Below, in pieces: positions 1-9,473 of a DNA stretch of 64,000 nt. Each line of letters starts with the position of its first letter. Within the stretch, counting starts at the first letter, position 1. Source of the DNA: JAAXGI01 sp965206975 (GTDB taxonomy: Bacteria; Gemmatimonadota; Gemmatimonadetes; Longimicrobiales; Gaopeijiaceae); NCBI GenBank assembly GCA_965206975.1, contig OZ242253.1, forward strand, positions 868,001-932,000, written 5' to 3'. The notes beneath the pieces are model-generated. The model was not told where the DNA came from. It saw nothing but the letters and a program-made list of their open reading frames with translations, and made no database searches. A program made the position numbers and the translations under genes.

Positions 1-1
1 C

Positions 2-966
2 CGACTCATCCCCGCCACCCTCTTGATCGCATCCACCGCCTCGTGCGGGGCCGGAACGGACTCCGGCCGTTCCGCGCAGTCCGCAGACTCCGGGACGCGG
101 GCGACGGAGCCTTCGCTTCCCTCCTCGATCACGGCCGAGCGAGGCGGGTTCATTCCGGAAGGAATCGAATACGACGAGCTGAACCAGCGCATCCTGACGG
201 GATCGCTGACCGAGGGGTCGATCCTGGAGATCTACCCGGATGGCCGGGTGCGCACGGTGGTGACCGACCCGGAGCTCATCTCCTCGGTCGGCATCGAGGC
301 GGATGAGCCCCGCACCCGCCTGCTCGTCGCAAACTCCGATCGGTCGGTCTTCGAGGGCGTGGGCGGCGGGCAGGCGAAGCTCGGCGTCTATGACCTTACG
401 ACCGGCGACCGGATCGCCATGGTTGATCTGGCGGCTTCGATCGCGGACGCCGGCCCGGAGCTTTCCCATTTCGCCAACGACGTGGCCGTCGCGGACGATG
501 GCACGGCCTACGTGACCGACACGATGGCGGGAATCATCTACCGGGTGGCGCTGGACTACCGGGCATCGGTCCTGTACCGGCCCGATGCTTCCGAGCCGCC
601 GGGATTCAACGGAATCGTCGTGCATCCGGCCGGCTACCTCCTCGTCGCCGCGGGACCGACGCTCTGGAGGGTCCCCCTCGGCGACCCTGCGGCGGCGTCA
701 CCCGTCGTCCTTCCCGAGGAGGTTCCGGGCCAGGACGGCATGGTGTGGACGGCCGACGGTCGGCTGGCGATCGTCAGCAACTCCACCGACCGGGTCGTCG
801 CCCTTACGAGCCGCGACGACTGGGCCACCGCCGAGCTCGCCGGCGTGGCCACGTACCGACACCGCAGGCCACGACGGCCGCGGTCGTCGGTGAGGACCTG
901 TACGTGGTTCATCCGCACTTCGCCGATGCGGATCCGCCGAGCGTGACCCGCGTGACCCTCCGGTAG
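2..966 (+). pseudogene. SMP-30/gluconolactonase-like lipoprotein, 5'-partial and frameshifted
   Basis: The reading frame is already open at the window edge. It begins with a hydrophobic run ending in the lipobox-like TASCGAG, so the true start lies upstream of the window. The body has the spaced motifs of an SMP-30/strictosidine-synthase beta-propeller (HFANDVAVADDGTAYVTD, GFNGIVVHP, DGMVWTADGRLAI), a family of secreted lactonase-like or ligand-binding propellers. Around position 855 the frame changes: one frame reads ELAGVAT and then degenerates to a stop at 946, while the next frame continues sensibly as PQATTAAVVGEDLYVVHP to a stop at 966. A single missing base explains this. It is either a recent pseudogene or an assembly error. 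The enzyme substrate cannot be inferred. Confidence 0.65.
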
Positions 967-987
967 GAAGCGAGGAGGCTGGATCGC

Positions 988-1008
988 CCGGAACCCCGCC
1001 TGGTCCGG
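988..1008. terminator. possible hairpin between convergent genes
   Basis: An imperfect inverted repeat (CCGGAACC / GGTCCGG with a 6-base loop and one bulge) sits in the 53-base gap between two convergent genes. There is no T-tract, so a terminator role is only suggested by its position. Confidence 0.25.
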
Positions 1009-1019
1009 AGCCACTCCCC

Positions 1020-2636
1020 CTACGGCGTTGCCAGCTCCATCGTGTGGAATGGCTCGAGGTCGTCGATCGCTTCGAGAGGCTGGCTGTTCACATCCCAACG
1101 GAAGAGCCGGACGGTAGCCCGGTCCGGGAGAAGATCCACCAGGGTGAATCCGTGCTCCTCCACGGGCGGCACCGTCTCCTCGAGGTCGAGGTGCGCGGGC
1201 GGGGTGGAGGGAAGGCCCCGGACCACCGAGGGGAATCCCCCGGGCGCCGTTCCGATCGGACCGCTGAGAACCGCCGTCACGGGGTTTTCCGCGAGCTCCA
1301 GGGCGCCGGAACGGAGCATCGTACCCGCACCGATCGCGTGCAGATCGCCGCTCACGACGACGGGCGCGCGCGCGCGCATCCCCGCCATCGCCCGGACGAT
1401 CCGGTCGTGCTGCGCCAGCCACCCCGCCTGCCAGTACGCCTTCGCGACGGCGGTGGTGAGGCGGGGAGCCTCGGGATCGAGAACGTCCGGATACCACTCG
1501 CCCCACTTCCCCGCGCTCCACCCCATGGGGTTCGAGGGGGCGTGGATCGCGTGGCGCACGCCGGGCGCCGCGCTGCGCATAAGGAGCCACTCCTCGACGT
1601 TCGAGTCCACGAAGACGGCCTGGGGTCCGAGCGTCATCGTGCGCCGAACGTCGTAGAGGAGAACCTCGGCGAGATTCCCGTAGCGGATCGTGCCGAAGCT
1701 CTCGGAGAGCTCGCCGCGGTCGCTCGACGAGGACCAGGGGAGGCCGGAGGGCCGGTTCGCGTCCGGGAGGAACTCCGGGTAGTAGAGCTGCTGCGTGGCA
1801 CGGGCGAGCTGGAGCTGAAACCACGCGACGGGAAACGCGCCGGCCGCATCGTTCTCCCAGTGGTCGTGATCGTCCTGCAGGAAGAAAACGGGCGTAGACC
1901 GGAAATCCGTACCGTAGACCGGAACGATCTGGGGCCCCGCCGCTGCCAGGAGCGCCGCCTCGTTGCTCGTGCCGAAGACGGCGGCAGCAAAATCGAAATT
2001 CGAAGTCTGCGCCCGTGGGCTGAGCTCGCCAGTGAGCTGGCCGCTCCAGCGGTGGAGATCCCAATAGATGTGGTCTCCGTTGGCGACGGCCGCATCGGGG
2101 CTGAAGGAGAGCGCCCGGCGCAGCAGGCGGTTTCGGACCACGGTGGGGAGGTTGCCGCTGCGTTCCCCGATCCCCGCATAGGTGCCCTCCGCCCCCCCGG
2201 CGCATGTGAAGAAGAGGAGGCGGAAGCGGTCCGGGCTCGCACCCGCCGGCGGGAATGTGGAGAGCGGCCACGGCTCGCACAGAGAGGATCCGTTCGCCGC
2301 CACCAACGAGAGGGACTGCGTGGCGCCCGGGTCGAGATCCGTGCCGTAGAACTGCCAGAACCGTCCGCTCGTGTCATTCATCCGGCCCTGGAAGCTGCGT
2401 GATCCCACCCTTAATACGGGGGCGGCGGAGAGGGCCTGCTCGAACGATACCTTCAGCAGAATCCTCGAATCGCTGACCGTGGGGAGCAGGTGCCGAACCT
2501 GGCCGGCATCCCAGTCCTGGGGCTTCGGCGGGCCGGCGAGCGAGTCGAGCGGCGCTCCCGTGAGTAAGGCCGTGCCCATCGCGCCGGCGCAACCTGCGAG
2601 AAACTCCCGGCGATCGACGAGCCGTCCGTGGGCCAT
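1020..2636 (-). CDS. Tat-exported PhoD-like metallophosphatase
   Basis: The predicted product is a PhoD-type alkaline phosphatase/phosphodiesterase acting in the periplasm. The start chosen is the ATG at 2636, with GAGGGAG about 8 bases upstream; a longer frame exists but lacks a ribosome site. The N-terminus is a twin-arginine signal (RREFLAGCAGAMGTALL). Metal-site motifs typical of the family follow in order: VANGDHIYWD, LQDDHDHWEND and VVVSGDLHAIGAG. Length, about 538 residues, fits PhoD-like proteins. It is the last gene of a likely minus-strand operon with the amidase (60-base gap) and amidohydrolase upstream. The phosphate ester substrate is unknown. Metallophosphoesterase membership is fairly sure; the PhoD subgroup is inferred from the motifs. 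Confidence 0.8.
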   Translation of the reverse strand: MAHGRLVDRREFLAGCAGAMGTALLTGAPLDSLAGPPKPQDWDAGQVRHLLPTVSDSRILLKVSFEQALSAAPVLRVGSRSFQGRMNDTSGRFWQFYGTDLDPGATQSLSLVAANGSSLCEPWPLSTFPPAGASPDRFRLLFFTCAGGAEGTYAGIGERSGNLPTVVRNRLLRRALSFSPDAAVANGDHIYWDLHRWSGQLTGELSPRAQTSNFDFAAAVFGTSNEAALLAAAGPQIVPVYGTDFRSTPVFFLQDDHDHWENDAAGAFPVAWFQLQLARATQQLYYPEFLPDANRPSGLPWSSSSDRGELSESFGTIRYGNLAEVLLYDVRRTMTLGPQAVFVDSNVEEWLLMRSAAPGVRHAIHAPSNPMGWSAGKWGEWYPDVLDPEAPRLTTAVAKAYWQAGWLAQHDRIVRAMAGMRARAPVVVSGDLHAIGAGTMLRSGALELAENPVTAVLSGPIGTAPGGFPSVVRGLPSTPPAHLDLEETVPPVEEHGFTLVDLLPDRATVRLFRWDVNSQPLEAIDDLEPFHTMELATP

Positions 2637-2696
2637 TCGCTGTCTCCCTCTCTGTTCCCGTCTCACCGGTCTGGACCCACGCCCGCAGGTCTCAGG

Positions 2697-4355
2697 CTAG
2701 GGAAGCGGGGGGGTGCTGCTCGGGGGCCGCCGGACCGATGCGACCTGCTCGAACGAATAGGCGAGGCCGATCAGGGTGGGTTCCGTCCATTCGGGACCGA
2801 GCAGCTCGATGCCGACCGGAACCCCCAGGGGCGCGGACGGGCTCGGCACCGAGAACCCTCCGGGAAGGGTGATCGCAGGAAAGCCCGTGCTGTTCGACAG
2901 CACACCGTTGCGCTCGATCTGCTCTTCCCCGATCGGTACCACGAGCCGCCGCTGATGGGGGTAGAGCAGCGCGTCCAGCTCATTCTCTGCGAAGACGACC
3001 ATCACCGCCTCCCGAAGCTGCCGGCGCCGAGAGAGCCGGCTCTGATACTCCGGATCGGACAGCCCGTCCTGGACGCTCTGGTCCGCTTCGAGCCCAGGGC
3101 GAAATGACGGGTGAAACTCTCCCCGTTCCACGAACTCCGCGAGGCTCCTCACCGGCGCGCCAGGACCCAGGCTCTCCAGATACCGGTTGAAGGCGATCTT
3201 GAACTCGAACCCCGAGAGCGCGATCGCTCGTGTGAGCTCCGCCAACCTCGGGATGCGTACGGGTACGACCGTCGCGCCGGCCCTCTCCATCGCCGAGACG
3301 GCACCCTCCACCACGGCGTTCACCGCTCGGTGGAGCTCTTCCTCGCCCATGAGATCCAGCACCAATCCGATACGCGCTCCTGCAAGGCCGTCCGGGTCGA
3401 GCGAATCGGTATAACTCTCCGGCCGGCGGCCCGCGCTGAATGCCGTGACCGGATCCGCAGGATCGTATCCTGCGATTGCGTCCAGCATGCGCGCGGCATC
3501 TTCGACCGTCCGGACGATCGGGCCCACCTCGTCCTGCGTCGAACTGACGGGAATGACCCCGTCTCGGCTTATGAGCCCCCGGGTCGCTCGTATCCCCACC
3601 AGGCTCTGAGCGGACGCGGGCGATCGAATGGACTGTCCGGTGTCGCTCCCCGTCCCCAACACCCCGAAGCTGGCGGCGATCGCGGCTCCCGTGCCGCCGC
3701 TCGATCCACCCGGCGTCCGGCCGAGATCGTAGGGGTTTCGGGTCTGCCCACCGAGCGAGCTGATCGTCGTCCCGCCACGCGCCAACTCGGTGAGGTTCGA
3801 CTTGGCGAGCATGAGGGCTCCGGCCTCTCGAAGGCGACGAACCACGAAGGCGTCGTCCGGCGGGATGGACCGGGCCAGGCTCACCGATCCGCCGGTCGTA
3901 GGCATATCGGCCGTATCGAAGTTGTCCTTGACGATCACGGGGATGCAGTGGAGGGGTCGGCCCTCGCCTCCGTCCCCGGCATAGAGGAGATCCATCTCGC
4001 GGGCGGTCTCCCGCGCGCGGGGGTTCACGGTCAGGATGGCGTTCAGTCCGGGTCCCTGATCGTCGTAGGCCTCAATCCGGGCCAGGTAGTGCTCGACCAG
4101 CCGCTCACAGGTGAGAGTCCCCGACGCCAGGGCATCGTGGATCGTTCGGATGGTGGCCTCGAGCGGGACGTCCGTGCGGCTCACCTCGGAGTTCGACCCG
4201 GCGGTTCGGCCCTCACACGCGAGGAGGCCGCCTGCGATGGGGAGAGCCAGGAGTGCCGCAGTGCCTCGAACCTTGAGGCGCGCCGCGCATCGGAGAATGC
4301 ATCCGGAAAGCCTCTCCGACATAGCACGTGGCCGAGTACCGGAATCTCCAGCCAT
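2697..4355 (-). CDS. amidase-signature lipoprotein (copy 1)
   Basis: An amidase-signature hydrolase (552 residues) that cleaves C-N amide bonds. The Ser-cisSer-Lys triad is readable: K143 (VIVKDNFDTAD), S218 (GGSSGG) and S242 (GSDTGQSIRSP), with the family's usual 75 and 24 residue spacing. The N-terminus carries a signal peptide and a lipobox (GGLLAC, Cys47), so the enzyme is probably anchored on the periplasmic side. The start ATG follows GGAGGAG. It lies 85 bases after the amidohydrolase and 60 bases before the phosphatase, which suggests co-transcription. A paralogue of the same architecture sits at 11357-12901, and both end in STPPL plus one residue. Amidase-signature membership is secure; the substrate is not known. 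Confidence 0.9.
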   Translation of the reverse strand: MAGDSGTRPRAMSERLSGCILRCAARLKVRGTAALLALPIAGGLLACEGRTAGSNSEVSRTDVPLEATIRTIHDALASGTLTCERLVEHYLARIEAYDDQGPGLNAILTVNPRARETAREMDLLYAGDGGEGRPLHCIPVIVKDNFDTADMPTTGGSVSLARSIPPDDAFVVRRLREAGALMLAKSNLTELARGGTTISSLGGQTRNPYDLGRTPGGSSGGTGAAIAASFGVLGTGSDTGQSIRSPASAQSLVGIRATRGLISRDGVIPVSSTQDEVGPIVRTVEDAARMLDAIAGYDPADPVTAFSAGRRPESYTDSLDPDGLAGARIGLVLDLMGEEELHRAVNAVVEGAVSAMERAGATVVPVRIPRLAELTRAIALSGFEFKIAFNRYLESLGPGAPVRSLAEFVERGEFHPSFRPGLEADQSVQDGLSDPEYQSRLSRRRQLREAVMVVFAENELDALLYPHQRRLVVPIGEEQIERNGVLSNSTGFPAITLPGGFSVPSPSAPLGVPVGIELLGPEWTEPTLIGLAYSFEQVASVRRPPSSTPPLP

Positions 4356-4440
4356 GAGCTCCTCCCCATGCGTCGGGCCATACGGACTTCAGGAACGGGC
4401 GGGCGCGGACGGCAGACGGGAGGCTCGCCTCTTCACCCCG

Positions 4441-5688
4441 TCATGCGCGCTGCACCGGCCTGCCGCCGAGTACAGTTTCGCTCGCGAAGAGCCTCTGGCG
4501 ACCGGTCCGCGCGTTCCCGTAGTTGTCCACGAATTCGAATGTCCCTTCCCGGAGCTCGAGCACGGCGATGTCGGCCGGCGCGCCCACATTGAGCGTCCCA
4601 CGATCACGGAGCAGCGGGAAGATACGCGAGGCGTTGATCGTCGCTAAGGCGACGACTTGCTCCAACGTCATCCCGAGGTTCAGGAACTTGGAAAGAACGT
4701 TGGGAAAGTCGATGACGCTTTCCGCGGTCCGGCTCGTGGTGTTCCCATCCGTGGAGATCGTATCCGGCCAGAACCCCGCCTGAAGGATGTCATCGAACGT
4801 ATCCCATCGCAGGTGCCCCGTCCGCCCGTTGGCGACGTCGAACCACACCCCGCGGCGGCGCGCGGCGAGCACCTCCGGCAGGACGCGGCCGTCATCGTCC
4901 AAGATGCTGTTCGGTGGCGGCGCAAACATGTGCGTGACGATGTCGCCACGCTTCAGTTGACCCAGCAGCCCGGGAAGTGGAGATGTCGTTTGCCCGATGT
5001 GAATCATCACCGGCAGGTCAAAGGACGAGGCCACCTCCTGCGCCCGTCGCAACACTTCCACATCGTCGGCGGCAACGCCCCTCGTCAGTCGTGCCTTGAC
5101 GCCCAGGACGAGATCCCGGTGGCGCGCAATGGCTTCCCTCGCCGCATCGACATCGGCAAGGCGCAGGTCCATCGTGTCGCCGTCGGGCAGAATGCCGGCG
5201 CGCCCGATGTTGATCAGCACGCCGCCCGGCTGCGGCGCAGACCTCGCAACGGCCACCATGTCGTCGATCTGATCCGCGCCCCCTGATCCGGCGTCGATCC
5301 ATCCCGTCACCCCACCGGAGAGACCCACCCAGGGGCCCTCTTCTTCCCGGGCATAGTGCGTATGTATGTCGAGGAGCCCAGGAACGACGAGCTTCCCTGT
5401 CGCGTCAATGACCTCCGCCGCATCATCCGCGATCTCGGCCTCGATCGCCGCGATCCGACCGCCGGTGATCGCCACGTCGCGGACTGCGTCCACACGCAGG
5501 GACGGATCAATGACGCGCCCACCCCTGACGATCAGATCGTGGTCGGCCGCACGCAGTCTCGAGCCACGAGCGAGAGTCACCGCGCCCGCAGCGGCCGCGT
5601 AGACGAACCGACGCCGGTTCATCCTCGTTCCGAGCGTTGCGGCCCGGCCTTGGGGAGCCGTGTCAGCGCGGGTCTTGGGATCGGACAT
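4441..5688 (-). CDS. Tat-exported amidohydrolase/deacetylase-type metallohydrolase
   Basis: A binuclear-metal amidohydrolase of 415 residues. Visible ligands are H109 and H111 (GLLDIHTHY), the candidate carboxylated lysine K198 (VLGVKARLT), H230 (VMIHIGQT), H253 (IVTHMF) and D314 (STDGNT). The lysine context and the late ASRIF helix resemble the EF0837/AHA_3915 amidohydrolase-deacetylase group, related to dihydroorotases. The start is the ATG at 5688 with GAGGTGATC just upstream; a longer frame without a ribosome site was rejected. A twin-arginine signal (MNRRRFVYAAAAGAV) indicates folded export, which is unusual for this group. It appears to be the first gene of the three-gene hydrolase operon. 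The fold is certain; the substrate (N-acyl amino acid, cyclic amide or other) is open. Confidence 0.85.
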   Translation of the reverse strand: MSDPKTRADTAPQGRAATLGTRMNRRRFVYAAAAGAVTLARGSRLRAADHDLIVRGGRVIDPSLRVDAVRDVAITGGRIAAIEAEIADDAAEVIDATGKLVVPGLLDIHTHYAREEEGPWVGLSGGVTGWIDAGSGGADQIDDMVAVARSAPQPGGVLINIGRAGILPDGDTMDLRLADVDAAREAIARHRDLVLGVKARLTRGVAADDVEVLRRAQEVASSFDLPVMIHIGQTTSPLPGLLGQLKRGDIVTHMFAPPPNSILDDDGRVLPEVLAARRRGVWFDVANGRTGHLRWDTFDDILQAGFWPDTISTDGNTTSRTAESVIDFPNVLSKFLNLGMTLEQVVALATINASRIFPLLRDRGTLNVGAPADIAVLELREGTFEFVDNYGNARTGRQRLFASETVLGGRPVQRA

Positions 5689-6092
5689 GATCACCTCGAG
5701 TCTGCATGGTAGGTGCTTCTCATGATACGATGCGATGGAGATGCGCGCACACGGGTTTGCAGGTACGGTTTTCGAGGAGCCCGGACCCTTCCGTCCCGCG
5801 TCGACAACGTGCCGCTCCGTCCGGCACGCGACTCCTGCGTGGCGACGGAGATCGATCCCGCCTTCGTCGACCACGCGGGCCGCTCGTCGGAGCTGCTCGC
5901 GGGCCGCGAAGGACGACGTGAGGCATCAACCACTGGGGGAGAGAAGAGCGATCGTGTCCAAGTCCCACAATGACGGCGCCTCACACTCACCGGGCGGTCC
6001 GGGCATAGCTCGAACGGCTCCGGCTGTCGGGTACCCAAGCGCTAGGCCACCCGCCAACTTTGGCTGCAGATAAGGCTCCCCCGAGGACGAAC
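5689..6092. other. intergenic, divergent promoter space
   Basis: This is the gap between two divergently transcribed genes. I see no coding-like frame, tRNA or repeat. It presumably holds both promoters, but no clear -35/-10 pair stood out. Confidence 0.4.
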
Positions 6093-6542
6093 ATGGCAAG
6101 CAGTGAGGCGAAGAGCGCGGAAGAATACTTGGCAGAGCTGCCGCCCGAACGGCGAGCCGTCCTGGCCAAGGTACGGGCCGTGATCCTCGAGCACCTGCCT
6201 GACGGCTTTGTCGAGGCGATGAACTGGGGGATGATCAGCTATGAAGTCCCGTTGAAGACCTACCCGCAGACGTACAACGGCCGACCGCTCATGTACGCCG
6301 CCCTGGCGGCCCAGAAGCGTCACTGCGCAATCTACCTGATGTGTGCCTACGCAGACTCGGCCGTGGAAGCGCGGCTTCGGGCGGATTTCGAGAAGGCCGG
6401 TAAGAAACTCGATATGGGAAAGAGTTGCGTGCGCTTCAGGAAGCTGGATGATCTCCCTCTAGAGGCGATCGGGCGCGCCGTAGCGGCGAAATCCGTGGCG
6501 GACTATATCGCCGCCTATGAAGAATCCCGGAGATGCGGCTGA
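6093..6542 (+). CDS. DUF1801 (YdhG-like) protein
   Basis: A cytoplasmic DUF1801 protein of about 149 residues. The family's signature is present: an N-terminal helical YLAELPPERRAVLAKVR segment, then EAMNWGMISYEVP, then the CAIYLMC strand and the GKSCVRF strand. Members adopt a compact alpha/beta fold of unknown role and are often called iron-chaperone-like because of the distant YdhG/frataxin-like resemblance. The ATG at 6093 is preferred over a TTG at 6060 because GAGG lies about 9 bases upstream and the domain starts right after it. It is a single-gene unit between long minus-strand runs. Confidence 0.8.
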   Translation: MASSEAKSAEEYLAELPPERRAVLAKVRAVILEHLPDGFVEAMNWGMISYEVPLKTYPQTYNGRPLMYAALAAQKRHCAIYLMCAYADSAVEARLRADFEKAGKKLDMGKSCVRFRKLDDLPLEAIGRAVAAKSVADYIAAYEESRRCG

Positions 6543-6745
6543 CGAACTAGGCGTGGGCCGCCCAAACGATTCCCGACTGCGCTCGAGAATGAGTACGAGG
6601 ACCGAGACGATTCGGTCAGAACCGGCTCGAAGAGCATCCGGACGGGAATTGGCAGCCTAGGCTCTCGGATGCGCTGACTGAAGCCCGCCGACCTGCCGGG
6701 AGAGTCTACCGCTCTCCTGTTCCATCTACGTGCTGCGGCGGAACC

Positions 6746-8332
6746 CTACCCCCGGAGCGTGAGCCGAATCAAGCGGTCCGCCCGCGGCTCCTCATCCAGG
6801 TTGCGGCATGACGAGATGATTCCCTCGAACTGCGCGGCCGAAATGGGGATGCCTCCGGTGATGCCACGAATACGGCGAGCCTCTTCGTCGAAGTCCCAGA
6901 TGAACTCTCGCCCCGTAGCCTGTTTCGTGTAGCTCCTCCCGTCGCGGGTGAAGATCGTGATTCGTGGCGCGAAGAGGGGCATTTGGGTCGATGGGATGAT
7001 CCGGACCCGACGCATCAGGTCCAACACCTCGGGCGGATCGGCCGCCCCGCGAAGGCCGAGCAGCGGAAAACCGCGCTGGACCACGCCGTAAGCCGTGTAG
7101 TACCGGGTGCTCCCAGGCACAGGCTCCACATCCAGGTCCTCCCTCCTGGCCGGGAACGCGGGGCTTGGGTACTGGGTCTCCAGCCAATTGACGACGGCCT
7201 CGACCCGTTCGACCTCTTCGTACCGTATGTCGTTTTCCTCGCAAAGCTGCGCGGTAACGTCGACGTGGGCGATGTTGTATCCCGCCGTCGAATAGATCCG
7301 GTACAGGGTTTCGAGGAAGAACCAGTCGTTGCCGAGGTTCGCTGCGATCCTGTCCAGGCTCGTCCGGGTCTCGCCGACAAAGCTATACGTGAGTCGGCCG
7401 CTGTTGTCGCCCGCGTAGGCCCAGTAGAACCCCCCGTCTCCCTCGAGGATGTAGTCGTCTCCCGGATTGCCCTCATCCTGGCCCGCCAGCGCGACGGCCA
7501 ACATCGCGTTCCGCGCGGCGCCCTGCTCGCGAATGCCCCGCCCCCCGATGGCCAGGGCCACACTGAGTGAGATCACGCGTTGTATCTGGTCCTCGGTGAA
7601 GCCTAGGATCTTTGCGGCGGCCACCGCGGGACCGAAGATGCCGAAGACGATCCCGGGGTGGAATCCACGTGCCATGACGGTAGGAACGTAGTCGGCGGAA
7701 AGGCGGTTCATGACCTCATAGCCCGCAGCAATACCGGTCAGGTACTCGCGTCCGGACGCGCCTGCGCTCTCCGCCGCCACGAATGCGCAGGGAATGATGC
7801 TCGTGCCCGGGTGCGTGAGCATTCTGAATGTGTCCCACTTGCCACCCGCGTTCAGCATCGCGGCGTTCGCGAAGGCTGCCCCGCCCCTGGTCACTCGAGT
7901 GCCCTCCACCATGAGGGTGGCGCCGCCGGGCACGCCGGCCTCCTCCCCTTCGACGAGGCGGACAGCCCGACGGCCCCCATCGAGCTCGGATCCGATCAGC
8001 ACGGACGACAGTGCATGGAGGGAGAGCCCTTTGGCGCGGTCGACCACGGCGGCCGGCAGATCCTCGTACCGCAGGGCAGCCACCCAGGCGGCGAGCTCCC
8101 GGCTCAAAGATCTCTGCTGCTGGAGGGGCAGACTCGCCTCCCTCGGCTCCCCTGCCGTCGACTCCTCGCCCGGGTGGGGGTGCTCCGTGCCCGCAAGCTC
8201 TCGAGCCGCAGCGGCAAGCGGAGGCGCGCCTCCAACGCCGAAGGCGATCCCACCGGCTACCGCGCCCCGCAGGACGCTCCGCCGGCTGACGGCCGTAGTG
8301 ATCTCCTGTTCTCGCCTGCGGTCCGGTTCCAC
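6746..8332 (-). CDS. Tat-tagged MmgE/PrpD family protein (copy 1)
   Basis: A MmgE/PrpD-fold protein (about 528 residues). The family includes 2-methylcitrate dehydratase, cis-aconitate decarboxylase and related C-C or C-O lyases, which normally act in the cytosol. Family features are the helical N-domain (LAAWVAALRYEDLP, RAKGLSLHALSSVLIGS), then FANAAMLNAGGKWD, GFHPGIVFGIFGPAVAAAKILG and the C-terminal lid. The start is the GTG at 8332, supported by GGAGG about 7 bases upstream; it exposes a twin-arginine signal SRRSVLRGAVAGG plus a hydrophobic stretch. The gene is 108 bases downstream of the cyclase and belongs to the PrpD-cyclase-PrpD cluster. Family assignment is strong. The Tat signal and the reaction are inference; it may not be a methylcitrate enzyme. 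Confidence 0.85.
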   Translation of the reverse strand: MEPDRRREQEITTAVSRRSVLRGAVAGGIAFGVGGAPPLAAAARELAGTEHPHPGEESTAGEPREASLPLQQQRSLSRELAAWVAALRYEDLPAAVVDRAKGLSLHALSSVLIGSELDGGRRAVRLVEGEEAGVPGGATLMVEGTRVTRGGAAFANAAMLNAGGKWDTFRMLTHPGTSIIPCAFVAAESAGASGREYLTGIAAGYEVMNRLSADYVPTVMARGFHPGIVFGIFGPAVAAAKILGFTEDQIQRVISLSVALAIGGRGIREQGAARNAMLAVALAGQDEGNPGDDYILEGDGGFYWAYAGDNSGRLTYSFVGETRTSLDRIAANLGNDWFFLETLYRIYSTAGYNIAHVDVTAQLCEENDIRYEEVERVEAVVNWLETQYPSPAFPARREDLDVEPVPGSTRYYTAYGVVQRGFPLLGLRGAADPPEVLDLMRRVRIIPSTQMPLFAPRITIFTRDGRSYTKQATGREFIWDFDEEARRIRGITGGIPISAAQFEGIISSCRNLDEEPRADRLIRLTLRG

Positions 8333-8440
8333 TGTGATCCTCCAAGTGTCGAGGTCGAGACTCTTAGCATTCGATCCGCCGTCCCGCTCGCCCGCTGACC
8401 CGGTCGGAACTCCACCCCCTCCGCGGCCCACGGGGCACAC

Positions 8441-9415
8441 TCAGAAAACGGCGATCGGATTGAGGGGCGAACCCGTGCCGCCGGGAACGGCGAGAGGCGC
8501 GAGCATCAGGAGAAACTCCCATCGGTCCTGTTCAGCGGCCGTGTCTCCGAGCGCTCGCAGGTCGCAGTTGTCGAGCATGTGGATTCCCAGGTGGAGGATG
8601 GCGAAGTCATGCACCGCCCCAGCCAGGTTCGAGGGAGCCACGTACGCAGGATGATCGCTTCCGAGCACGGCCACATCGCGTTCCCTCAGCCAGGGGATGA
8701 CCGACGGGTGAAGCCCCGCCGACCGACCCCCTTCTCTTCGCCCACGGAGCCATGGCCCTTCGGCCTCCCGTCGGTCCCACACACCGGTGCGAATGAAGAG
8801 GGCGTCACCCGCGGAGATCCGGATGCCGGTTTCCCGCTCCCACGCCTCGAGATCCTCCACGTAGATCGCAGTGCCCGGCTCCAGATACGGTACGTCCCGG
8901 AACCTCGGCAGATCGATCAGGACGCCCCGGGTGAGGACCCCGTGCTTGACGTTGTGGATCGAGCTCCTCTCGTGCCCGGCGGCCAGCGTGGCTTCCGGAT
9001 CGGGTGCATACCCGTTGTAGAACGTCCCGCCATCGTTGACATGGGCAAGCGCATCCATGTGAGTGTGCGCGATTCCATGGTACCGGGCAGTGATCTGGTC
9101 CGAGCTGATGCTCAGCATCGTGTGTTCGTAGGGATAGGGGTTATCGACGGCCTCGACGGTGTCGATGTCGCGGGCCAGCGAGACCGAGATCCCCTCACGC
9201 GCCAACGCCAAGGCCTCCAAGCGTTTCTCGGGCGTGATCAGGTTCAACGCTCCGATCTCGTCGTCTAGCCCCCACCGTCCCCAGTTGGACAGTTCGAGCT
9301 CCCATTGCTCGTACTCGGCGGCCGTGACCTCACCCTGCTGTCCCAGACCGGTTTGGGGCAGGGTGAAGAGCGAGATCCATGCGACAGCGAGCCATCCGGT
9401 GTGCGGAATCTTCAT
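8441..9415 (-). CDS. exported cyclase-family (kynurenine formamidase-like) protein
   Basis: A cyclase-family metallohydrolase (PF04199-like, about 324 residues), related to bacterial kynurenine formamidase and isatin hydrolase. The metal motif HTHMDALAH places H117, H119, D121 and H125 as the expected cluster; a late SDHPAYVAP region fits the second half of the site. The ATG at 9415 follows GGAGGACC and begins a cleavable signal peptide (LAVAWISLFTLPQTGLGQ), so the enzyme should be periplasmic. It is 58 bases after PrpD copy 2 and 108 bases before PrpD copy 1, so the three are probably one transcript. The family usually hydrolyses N-formyl or cyclic amides; the substrate here is unknown. Confidence 0.85.
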   Translation of the reverse strand: MKIPHTGWLAVAWISLFTLPQTGLGQQGEVTAAEYEQWELELSNWGRWGLDDEIGALNLITPEKRLEALALAREGISVSLARDIDTVEAVDNPYPYEHTMLSISSDQITARYHGIAHTHMDALAHVNDGGTFYNGYAPDPEATLAAGHERSSIHNVKHGVLTRGVLIDLPRFRDVPYLEPGTAIYVEDLEAWERETGIRISAGDALFIRTGVWDRREAEGPWLRGRREGGRSAGLHPSVIPWLRERDVAVLGSDHPAYVAPSNLAGAVHDFAILHLGIHMLDNCDLRALGDTAAEQDRWEFLLMLAPLAVPGGTGSPLNPIAVF

Positions 9416-9473
9416 CGGTCCTCCACCAGTCTTGGGGGTGGGCGCCTCCGGTCTCCCCGGCGCGATGCCGTGG

